NCBI GenBank assembly: GCA_035491935.1
Contig: DATJJW010000026.1
Location: 1-5,174, forward strand
Direction of reading: 5' to 3'
Length of the DNA stretch: 5,174 bases
Origin: DATJJW01 sp035491935
GTDB taxonomy: Bacteria; Pseudomonadota; Alphaproteobacteria; ATCC43930; CGMCC-115725
Positions 1-4,759 of the stretch are shown piece by piece. The position numbers were made by a program, and so were the translations under genes. The notes below the pieces were generated by a model that did no database searches, had not been told where the DNA came from, and worked only from the letters and a program-made list of their open reading frames with translations. The stretch's first letter is position 1. Every line of letters begins with the position of its first letter.

Positions 1-28
1 AGAACCGCATAGTATTTCGATGCGAAAA

Positions 29-42
29 GTGATCTAGGTCAC
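29..42. promoter_or_regulatory. Candidate operator: GTGA-N6-TCAC palindrome
   Basis: The 14-base sequence GTGATCTAGGTCAC is a near-perfect palindrome, with one mismatched pair flanking a central CTAG. Its GTGA-N6-TCAC layout is the core spacing bound by Crp/FNR-family dimers, and the centre resembles alphaproteobacterial FNR/FixK boxes. A TATATA hexamer at 48-53 could be a -10 box, but no convincing -35 box lies 17 bases upstream. If that -10 is used, the palindrome would lie in the promoter spacer, which suits a repressor better than an activator. The rest of 1-69 holds no recognisable coding end: stops occur in all three + frames (TAG 10-12, TGA 28-30, TAG 34-36), so an upstream gene could end at any of these. 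Confidence 0.3.
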
Positions 43-69
43 TCACGTATATAGGCACCAAAAAATACG

Positions 70-363
70 ATGAACTACGATTTCAATATTTTGGAACGTC
101 GGGCGAAGGAATTGGTCGTTGCTGGGCGCATTCAGGATGCGCTGACGATTTATTTCTTCATGGCCGATGGCGATCCATCTCTGGACGGCGGATATCTCGG
201 CCAACGCATCGGGCATTGTTATGAGCTGCTTGGTCAGTATCCGGCGGCGAAGTTCTGGTATGGCCGCGCGATCGAGGAAAATCCGGAAGTCCGCTGGGGG
301 GGTGATGAGGCGATCGAGAGGCTTAAGCCGCTGGTTGCCATCGACGCGCTATTGAAGGAATGA
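70..363 (+). CDS. Small TPR-repeat protein, possible immunity/accessory protein
   Basis: This 97-residue protein has no signal peptide or membrane segment and is probably cytoplasmic. Residues about 8-37 and 41-72 read as two TPR-like helical hairpins. The second fits the TPR pattern well, with small, aromatic and Ala residues at the right spacing (GQRIGHCYELLGQYPAA) and ending in ENP. TPR units bind partner proteins, so a binding role is likely, but no catalytic motif is visible. The ATG at 70 lacks a clear Shine-Dalgarno sequence; an A-rich tract lies just before it. The gene is 42 bases upstream of the HEAT-repeat frame, and both have lower GC than the phage structural genes to the right, which suggests a separately acquired pair. 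By position it could be an immunity protein for a toxin encoded further upstream, but this is inference. The protein is not recognised as a named family. Confidence 0.72.
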   Translation: MNYDFNILERRAKELVVAGRIQDALTIYFFMADGDPSLDGGYLGQRIGHCYELLGQYPAAKFWYGRAIEENPEVRWGGDEAIERLKPLVAIDALLKE

Positions 364-405
364 CGCCCGCGCTTCGCTGCTCTCGACGCTCAAGGAAACC
401 AGTCG

Positions 406-1944
406 ATGGATGCCAAGACCACGCTGCTGACAGAGATCCAGGCATTCCGTGATTGGGCTGGCACCCTTTGCGAGCCGATTTCGGTGGAATGGGAATTCTA
501 TTATGACGGTTGGTACAGCATTCTGAAAGCCTTCGAGAAATTCATCGATTCCGCTGAGCCGGAGACTTGGGATGGGTCGACCATTGATTTTCTTCTGTAC
601 ATTGTTGCTCGCGACAATGTGGGACGCGATCTGCAGGATGTTTTGATCGATAGGCCGCGGCATTTGGCTGTCTTGGCCAAGGCAGGGCAGCATTCCAATG
701 AAAGTGAGGCGTGCTGGCAGCTTGTCGAGGCTGTCGGACGTGCCGACTTCGGCCTGGCTACGGCCGAGCGGCTCATTGAGCCCTATGTTGCGGATCCGGA
801 CGAGTATGTCAGCCGGATGGCGCTGATTGCGCTTGGCAATAGGAAGTCGCCGATGGCCGAGGCCGTGGCGCTTCGGGCGTGGGAGACTGGGCACCAGGAC
901 CAGCGGATGGCGGCACTTTCCACTTTGGCAGCTGTCGGATCTCGGCACCTCGCGCACTACCTCGATCTTGCGGCCCAGGATAGCCGTGAATTCGTCGGCT
1001 CACAAAATTCCCCCTTGACGGCGTCGGAATTATCTGGAACAAAGCAGGAACAATCAATCTTTGCGCCCGCCCGGTCCCATCGGATCGCGGCGGGTTTTCT
1101 TTTGCCTCGATCACCGAAGGAGATCGCCTTGATGAAGATGTTCGCCAGTTTCGCCAAACTCGATGCGGAGGAGCGCAAGGTCTATGGCTATGCCTCGACC
1201 GAGGCGCTCGACTCCCAGGGCGAGGTCGTGACCAAGGAGGCGCTCAAGGCGGCGCTGCCGGGGTTCATGCGCTTCGCCAATATCCGCGAGATGCATCAGC
1301 CCTCCGCCGTCGGTCGCGCCGAGAATGCGACGGTCGACGACAAGGGCCTGTATGTCGTGGTCAAGATCGAGGACCAGGCCGCCTGGGCCAAGATCAAGGC
1401 GCAGGTCTATAACGGCTTCTCGATCGCCGGCACCGTGACCGACCGCGATCCGGCCAATCCGCATATCATCACCGGCGTCACCCTGTCCGAGATCAGCCTG
1501 GTCGACCGTCCGGCCAATCCGGATGCGGTCTTCGACTATTACAAGGCGGACCTTACCAAGGCCGGCGCGCGCAACTCCAAGGCCGACCTCAAGCGCATCC
1601 AGGCGATCCATGACCAGGCGGCCGAGCTCGGCGCCTGCTGCCACGGTCAGGACGCCGCCGATGCCGGAGCCGATACCGGCGATGCGGATGCCGATCCGGA
1701 TGGCGGTGACGACGAGCCCATGGGCAAGGCCGATGACGGTGTGACCCGCATGATCGCGCGCATGGACCGCAACATGCGCCTGCTGGCCGAACGCATCGAG
1801 GCGCTGGAAACCCGGCCGCTTCCGCCGCGTGGCGCGCTCAAGGCCATCGGCAAGGGCGAGGATCTGGGGCTGCCCGCCGCCGAGGCCAAGTCCGATCCCA
1901 TGGCGGCAATGAAGGCGGCGCTGGCGCAACCCCGATACTTCTAA
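406..1944 (+). CDS. HEAT-repeat-like N-terminal module running in frame into an XkdF-type prohead protease
   Basis: This is one uninterrupted 512-codon frame. An AAGGAAA Shine-Dalgarno sequence at 392-398, 7 bases before the ATG, supports initiation here. Residues about 1-85 are helical and rich in aromatic residues (DWAGTLCEPISVEWEFYYDG) with no recognised family. Residues about 101-197 read as three HEAT-like helical repeats, for example DEYVSRMALIALGN and QDQRMAALSTLAAVG. Residues about 200-242 look like translated non-coding DNA: they span a TTGACG hexamer, GAAC-N7-GAAC, a hairpin with a T-run and the protease Shine-Dalgarno sequence. Residue 243 is the natural protease start. I infer an acquired HEAT gene that lost its stop, or whose 3' end was replaced by recombination, so two unrelated proteins now share a frame. 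A read-through fusion may be made alongside protease from the internal start. HEAT proteins often bind proteins and many act as immunity factors. A sequencing or assembly error that removed a stop is the main alternative. Confidence 0.6.
   Translation: MDAKTTLLTEIQAFRDWAGTLCEPISVEWEFYYDGWYSILKAFEKFIDSAEPETWDGSTIDFLLYIVARDNVGRDLQDVLIDRPRHLAVLAKAGQHSNESEACWQLVEAVGRADFGLATAERLIEPYVADPDEYVSRMALIALGNRKSPMAEAVALRAWETGHQDQRMAALSTLAAVGSRHLAHYLDLAAQDSREFVGSQNSPLTASELSGTKQEQSIFAPARSHRIAAGFLLPRSPKEIALMKMFASFAKLDAEERKVYGYASTEALDSQGEVVTKEALKAALPGFMRFANIREMHQPSAVGRAENATVDDKGLYVVVKIEDQAAWAKIKAQVYNGFSIAGTVTDRDPANPHIITGVTLSEISLVDRPANPDAVFDYYKADLTKAGARNSKADLKRIQAIHDQAAELGACCHGQDAADAGADTGDADADPDGGDDEPMGKADDGVTRMIARMDRNMRLLAERIEALETRPLPPRGALKAIGKGEDLGLPAAEAKSDPMAAMKAALAQPRYF
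1015..1051 (+). promoter_or_regulatory. Candidate SOS (LexA) operator with a -35-like hexamer
   Basis: GAAC at 1037-1040 and GAAC at 1048-1051 are separated by exactly 7 bases. This matches the direct-repeat LexA box GTTC-N7-GTTC of alphaproteobacteria, read on the other strand. A TTGACG hexamer at 1015-1020 would place a -10 box at about 1038-1043, overlapping the operator, although the bases there (AACAAA) are a poor -10. If functional, this site could make transcription of the protease and downstream head genes responsive to DNA damage, as expected for prophage induction. An exact 8-base match with this spacing would arise by chance about 0.16 times in a window this size counting both strands, so chance cannot be excluded. 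Confidence 0.42.
1066..1103 (+). terminator. Hairpin with T-run upstream of the protease
   Basis: CCCGCC (1066-1071) pairs with GGCGGG (1089-1094). An inner stem of GGTCC (1073-1077) with GGATC (1082-1086), including one G-T pair, closes a 4-base loop. TTTTCTTTT follows at 1095-1103. This is a plausible intrinsic terminator for whatever lies upstream, yet it lies inside the 406-1944 open frame, which supports the view that this stretch was intergenic before the fusion. It could end transcripts of the TPR/HEAT pair or attenuate transcripts from the candidate SOS promoter. Confidence 0.55.
1117..1122 (+). promoter_or_regulatory. Shine-Dalgarno sequence deciding the protease start
   Basis: AAGGAG lies 9 bases before ATG 1132. 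It is a near-consensus ribosome binding site, and the protein from this ATG begins exactly where the recognisable protease homology starts. It argues that 1132, not 406, is the principal protease initiation site. Confidence 0.75.
1132..1944 (+). CDS. Prohead protease, XkdF-like (S78-type) serine protease, preferred start
   Basis: From the internal ATG the protein is 270 residues. It is the capsid maturation protease that cleaves capsid and scaffold parts inside the prohead. The domain covers about residues 1-140: KVYGYAST near the N-terminus, REMHQPSAVGRA with likely catalytic His55, YNGFSIAG with likely nucleophile Ser97, and the family signature EISLVDRPANPDA at about 120-132. Residues about 174-195 form an Asp-rich linker. 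Residues about 204-229 (RMDRNMRLLAERIEALE) have coiled-coil character, and the Ala-rich tail may act as a built-in scaffold, since no separate scaffold gene lies between protease and capsid genes. Length and position directly before the capsid gene fit the family. Assignment of the catalytic residues is by motif only. The same frame is open back to 406, so a longer fused product is possible. Confidence 0.87.
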   Translation: MKMFASFAKLDAEERKVYGYASTEALDSQGEVVTKEALKAALPGFMRFANIREMHQPSAVGRAENATVDDKGLYVVVKIEDQAAWAKIKAQVYNGFSIAGTVTDRDPANPHIITGVTLSEISLVDRPANPDAVFDYYKADLTKAGARNSKADLKRIQAIHDQAAELGACCHGQDAADAGADTGDADADPDGGDDEPMGKADDGVTRMIARMDRNMRLLAERIEALETRPLPPRGALKAIGKGEDLGLPAAEAKSDPMAAMKAALAQPRYF

Positions 1945-1972
1945 GCCCAAACGACTTAGCTCCGACTGCCGA

Positions 1973-1993
1973 CCCGCCGCTGGCGGGTTTTTT
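1973..1993 (+). terminator. Intrinsic terminator between protease and capsid genes
   Basis: CCCGCC, a 3-base GCT loop and GGCGGG are followed at once by six T residues; a flanking A-T pair extends the stem to 7 bp. This is a compact, textbook intrinsic terminator starting 29 bases after the protease stop. Since the capsid ATG is only 31 bases beyond it, the capsid gene needs read-through, antitermination, or a promoter not visible here. Confidence 0.75.
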
Positions 1994-2011
1994 CATGCCC
2001 ATTTCCCAGCC

Positions 2012-2017
2012 AAAGGA
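2012..2017 (+). promoter_or_regulatory. Shine-Dalgarno sequence deciding the capsid start
   Basis: AAAGGA lies 7 bases before ATG 2025. An in-frame ATG at 1995 has no ribosome binding site, sits directly after the terminator T-run, and would add a ten-residue leader, so 2025 is preferred. Confidence 0.75.
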
Positions 2018-2024
2018 CCTCTCG

Positions 2025-3500
2025 ATGTCTTTGACCACCGAATCCATCAACGCCACCCGCGACGCGCTGGCGAAGCCCATGCCGGTCGGCATGCTCAACA
2101 AGGCCTTCACCCAGCCGGGCAGCGCCACCTCCGGTCTCGCCTGGTACGATCTGGAAGGCCCGGCGAAATCGCTCTATCCGGTGATCACGCCGATCCGCAA
2201 CACCCTGCCGCGCGTCGTCGCCACCGGCGGCACCCAGGCCAATTGGCGTGCGGTTACCGGCGTCAATGTCGGCAACGCCACCTTCGGCGTCAGCGAGGGC
2301 AATCGCGGCCCGGTGCTGGTGACCTCGACCCAGGACTATTTCGCGGTGTTCCGCGGCTACGGCTTCGACGACTACGCGACGTTCGAGGCGGGCTATGCCG
2401 CGCAGGGCTTCGACGACATCCAGGCGCGTACCGTCACCGGCCTCATCCAGGCGCTGATGATCCAGGAGGAGAAGATCGTCATCGGCGCCAACACCTCGCT
2501 GGCGCTTGGCACCACGCCGACGCCGAGCCTGACCACGGCGGCCAGCGGCGGCAGCATCGCCTCCGGCACGCAGAGCGTCATCTGCGTGGCGCTTTCCTAT
2601 GAGGGCTTTCTCGCCTCCTCGGTCGCAAGCGGCTTGCCGCTTTCCGGTGCGCGCAATCTCGCCGACGGGTCGACCGAGCAGGTGAACCAGGGCACGGCCA
2701 AGCAATCGACCGCGGCCACCATCGCGACCACCGGGTCGAGCTCGACGGTGACTGCGTCGGTGGCGCCAGTACGCGGCGCCTTCGGCTATGCCTGGTTCCT
2801 GGGCGCGGCCGGCTCGGAGAAGCTGGCGGCGATCACCGCCACCGCCTCGGTCACGCTGACGGCGCCGGCCGCCGCCGGCGCGCAGGCCGCCAGTGCCGGC
2901 TTCAGCGCCGACAACAGCCGTAATGGGCTGATCTTCGACGGGTTGTTCTCGCAGATCCTGACCCCGGGTTCGGGCGCCTATGTCGACATCATGGCCAATG
3001 GCACGACGCTCACGGCCGACGACACCGGCGGCGTGGTCGAGATCGATGCGGCGCTTCAGAGCTTCTGGGACAATTACCGCCTCTCGCCCGACACGATCTG
3101 GGTATCGAGCCAGGAGCAGCGCAACATTACGACCAAGGTGCTGGCCGGCAGCGTCAACGCGGCGCAGCGTTTCGTCATCAATGTCGACCAGGGCCAGGTC
3201 AAGGGCGGCGACCTGGTGACCTCATACCTCAACAAATTCTCCATGGATGGCGCCAAGGCGATCCCGGTCCGGCTGCACCCGAACATGCCGCCGGGCACGA
3301 TCCTGTTCACCACCTCGCAGATCCCGTACCCGCTCTCCAATGTCGGCAACGTGCTGCAGATGTGCATGCGCCAGGATTTCTTCGCCATCGAATGGCCGCG
3401 CCGCACGCGGAAATGGGAATACGGCGTCTATGCCGACGGCGTGCTGCAGAACTACTTCCCGCCGGCCTTCGGCCTGATCACCAACATCGCCAACGGTTAA
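2025..3500 (+). CDS. Major capsid protein, HK97-fold
   Basis: This 491-residue protein is the best candidate for the shell subunit of the icosahedral head. It follows the prohead protease and precedes the connector genes, which is the standard place. The N-terminal part (about 1-65) would be the N-arm, and residues about 68-110 (GGTQANWRAVTG, then GNRGPVLVTSTQDYFAVFRGYG) fit the E-loop and start of the P-domain. ALMIQEEKIVIGAN at about 143-156 matches the spine-helix region of phage capsids. Residues about 165-295 are very rich in Ala, Ser, Thr and Gly with alternating beta-like strands (TVTASVAPV, ASVTLTAPAA); this looks like an inserted surface domain, making the protein longer than a minimal HK97 subunit. 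Residues about 300-491 form the rest of the A- and P-domains, ending in EWPRRTRKWEYGVYADG and YFPPAFGLI. Assignment rests on context and motif character, with no alignment run. The protease cleavage site cannot be placed. Confidence 0.88.
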   Translation: MSLTTESINATRDALAKPMPVGMLNKAFTQPGSATSGLAWYDLEGPAKSLYPVITPIRNTLPRVVATGGTQANWRAVTGVNVGNATFGVSEGNRGPVLVTSTQDYFAVFRGYGFDDYATFEAGYAAQGFDDIQARTVTGLIQALMIQEEKIVIGANTSLALGTTPTPSLTTAASGGSIASGTQSVICVALSYEGFLASSVASGLPLSGARNLADGSTEQVNQGTAKQSTAATIATTGSSSTVTASVAPVRGAFGYAWFLGAAGSEKLAAITATASVTLTAPAAAGAQAASAGFSADNSRNGLIFDGLFSQILTPGSGAYVDIMANGTTLTADDTGGVVEIDAALQSFWDNYRLSPDTIWVSSQEQRNITTKVLAGSVNAAQRFVINVDQGQVKGGDLVTSYLNKFSMDGAKAIPVRLHPNMPPGTILFTTSQIPYPLSNVGNVLQMCMRQDFFAIEWPRRTRKWEYGVYADGVLQNYFPPAFGLITNIANG

Positions 3501-3516
3501 GGCCTCCCCCCTGCCT

Positions 3517-3625
3517 GGATCACGATGATCTCCGGCCATCGGCCGGAGATCTGAATCGTGATCCGATTCAAAAGATTAGAGACCGATTCACGTTCAGGCC
3601 GATCGGCCTGAACGATCGGGCTCTA
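3517..3625. repeat. Paired long bulged palindromes, BIME/REP-like intergenic element
   Basis: Two large hairpins lie 12 bases apart. The first has outer arms GGATCACGAT (3517-3526) and ATCGTGATCC (3555-3564), inner arms GATCTCCGGCC (3527-3537) and GGCCGGAGATC (3541-3551), a 3-base loop and a TGA bulge on the 3' arm (3552-3554). The second has TAGAG (3577-3581) with CTCTA (3621-3625), CCGAT (3583-3587) with ATCGG (3615-3619), a TCA bulge on the 5' arm (3588-3590) and a perfect 24-base palindrome at 3591-3614. The bulges are mirror-placed and complementary. CCGATTCA occurs twice, 20 bases apart (3563-3570, 3583-3590), and an alternative stem TGAATCG/CGATTCA (3552-3558, 3564-3570) competes with the first hairpin. 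No T-run follows, so this is not a standard terminator. The layout resembles paired REP elements and rhizobial intergenic palindromes, from memory only. Confidence 0.6.
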
Positions 3626-3635
3626 GCCGTAGCCT

Positions 3636-3674
3636 GGCGGCGCCATTCTGCGAAGGAAGGCGCCGTCTCTTTTT
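3636..3674 (+). terminator. Hairpin with T-run upstream of the connector gene
   Basis: GGCGGCGCC (3636-3644) pairs with GGCGCCGTC (3659-3667) over 9 bp with one G-T pair and a 14-base loop, followed by TCTTTTT (3668-3674). It is a likely intrinsic terminator or attenuator, 30 bases before the connector start, and has the same layout as the hairpins before the protease and capsid genes. With the paired palindromes it accounts for most of the 204-base gap between capsid and connector genes. Confidence 0.58.
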
Positions 3675-3704
3675 CCGCTCCCCGAAAATTTCGCGAGGCC
3701 AAGC

Positions 3705-4262
3705 ATGGCTGCTCCCGGCGATCTCGCCCTGCTCGACGACGTCAAGGCGTGGCTGAACCTGGCCACGACCGGCGACGACGATCTGCTCGGTCGGCTCATC
3801 ACCGCCGTCTCGACCGGCATCGTCACCTGGCTCGGCCGGCAGATCCTGTCGGCCGATTATCAGGAAACCCGCGATGGTACCGGCGGCCGTACGCTGGCCT
3901 TCATCCAGGCGCCGGTGTCGGCGGTAGCATCTCTCACCATCGATGACCGGCCGATCCCGGCGGCGGCCGATGCGCACAGCCCGGGATATCTCTTCTCGGC
4001 GAGCCGGCTGTCGCTGCTGGGTTACCGGTTCCGGCCGGGGCTCGGCAATGTCCAGATATCCTATACCGCCGGGTATCCAGCGGTGCCGGCCGATATCGCC
4101 CAGGCCTGTATCCAACTGGTGGCGATGCGTTATCGCGAACGCGACCGGATCGGCCTTGTTTCCAAGGGGCTGGGTGGCGAGACGACCAGCTTCGTCCAGG
4201 CGGCGATGCCACAGGATGTAGCCGCCGTGTTGCAGCGTTACCGGCGGGTGGCGCCATGCTGA
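3705..4262 (+). CDS. Head-tail connector protein (gp6-like)
   Basis: The 185-residue product resembles the gp6-type head-tail connector, which forms a ring under the portal and joins head to tail. The N-terminal helix pair has the family pattern DDVKAWLNLATTGDDDLLGR (residues 11-30) followed by LITAVSTGIVTWLGRQI. A middle beta-rich part includes QAPVSAVASLTIDDRPIP and LGNVQISYTAGYPAVPADI. The C-terminal part, about 131-180, holds helices with MRYRERDRIGLVSKGLGGET and PQDVAAVLQRYRR, the usual end of this family. A GAGG ribosome binding site at 3695-3698 lies 6 bases before the ATG. The gene comes first in a tight block and overlaps the next by 7 bases (ATGCTGA), suggesting translational coupling. 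Length and order fit the family well. Confidence 0.85.
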   Translation: MAAPGDLALLDDVKAWLNLATTGDDDLLGRLITAVSTGIVTWLGRQILSADYQETRDGTGGRTLAFIQAPVSAVASLTIDDRPIPAAADAHSPGYLFSASRLSLLGYRFRPGLGNVQISYTAGYPAVPADIAQACIQLVAMRYRERDRIGLVSKGLGGETTSFVQAAMPQDVAAVLQRYRRVAPC

Positions 4263-4759
4263 GCCTCGAGCTTCAAGGCGTCGATGCCGCTGCCGACCGG
4301 CTGGCAGGATTGGCGCCGGCCATGCGTGCGGCGTTGCAGGACAAGCTGCAACGCTGGAGCGATGCGGCGGCGGCTAAACTGCGTGACGAGCTGTCCGGTC
4401 CGATGCTGCGCTCACGTTCCGGCCGGCTCAGGGATACGGTCTCGGCCGATCTCACCTCCGCCGGCGACACGGTGTCGGCCGAGCTGACCCTGGGCGAGGA
4501 TCTGCCCTATGCCCGGATCCAGATCCAGGGCGGCCAGATCGCCGCCCGCGAGATCATTGCCCGCAATGTCCAGGCGCTGCGCTTCATGATCGATGGCCGT
4601 CCGGTCTTCGCACGGGCCGTGCGTCTGCCCAGCGTCACCATCCCAGCCCATCCGGTGCTGGAAGCCGCCTGGGCCGATCTGGCGCCCGAGATCGAGGCCG
4701 ATTTGGCAGAGGCATTGCCCGATGCCCTGGCAGAGGCATCAGGGGCAGGTGCGTCATGA
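4256..4759 (+). CDS. HK97-gp10-like neck/tail completion protein
   Basis: The 167-residue protein fits the HK97 gp10-like family of head-closure or tail-completion proteins, which act at the head-tail joint. Recognisable elements are an N-terminal helix after a short beta strand (LSLELQGVDAAADRLAGL), SRSGRLRDTVSADL at about 53-66 (family form RTGRLR), YARIQIQGGQIAAREIIARN at about 85-104, ALRFMIDGRPVFARAVRLP at about 107-125, and IPAHPVLEAAW at about 129-139, matching the family's closing IPARPFL motif. The ATG overlaps the connector stop by 7 bases and its own stop overlaps the next ATG by 4 bases, so the three neck genes are probably co-translated. No strong ribosome binding site is seen, consistent with coupling. 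It could equally be named a minor tail or virion morphogenesis protein. Confidence 0.8.
   Translation: MLSLELQGVDAAADRLAGLAPAMRAALQDKLQRWSDAAAAKLRDELSGPMLRSRSGRLRDTVSADLTSAGDTVSAELTLGEDLPYARIQIQGGQIAAREIIARNVQALRFMIDGRPVFARAVRLPSVTIPAHPVLEAAWADLAPEIEADLAEALPDALAEASGAGAS

Noticed and set aside
1111..1950. Long reverse-strand frame of 279 codons opposite the protease
   Set aside because: It mirrors the protease codons in GC-rich DNA, its composition is low-complexity (Gly, Ile, Arg and Leu runs), and it shows no family motif, while the forward strand has a recognised protease with a ribosome binding site.
1995..2024. Upstream ATG for the capsid protein
   Set aside because: It has no ribosome binding site and sits directly after the T-run of a terminator; ATG 2025 has AAAGGA at a good distance.
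1956..2705. Reverse-strand frame of 249 codons opposite the capsid gene
   Set aside because: It is Arg/Ala/Gly-rich shadow sequence with no motif and overlaps the well-supported capsid gene and the terminator.
3517..3625. CRISPR array or attachment site
   Set aside because: The repeats are inverted palindromes in only two units with no regular spacers, no tRNA is nearby, and the position within a head operon is wrong for an att site.
3362..3946. Forward frame of 194 codons spanning the capsid end, the gap and the connector start
   Set aside because: It is out of frame with both flanking genes, rich in Arg, His and Pro, runs through the long palindromes, and has no recognised domain.
3594..4115. 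Reverse-strand frame of 173 codons opposite the connector gene
   Set aside because: It is a codon shadow in GC-rich DNA; the forward connector protein has clear family motifs and coupling to its neighbour.
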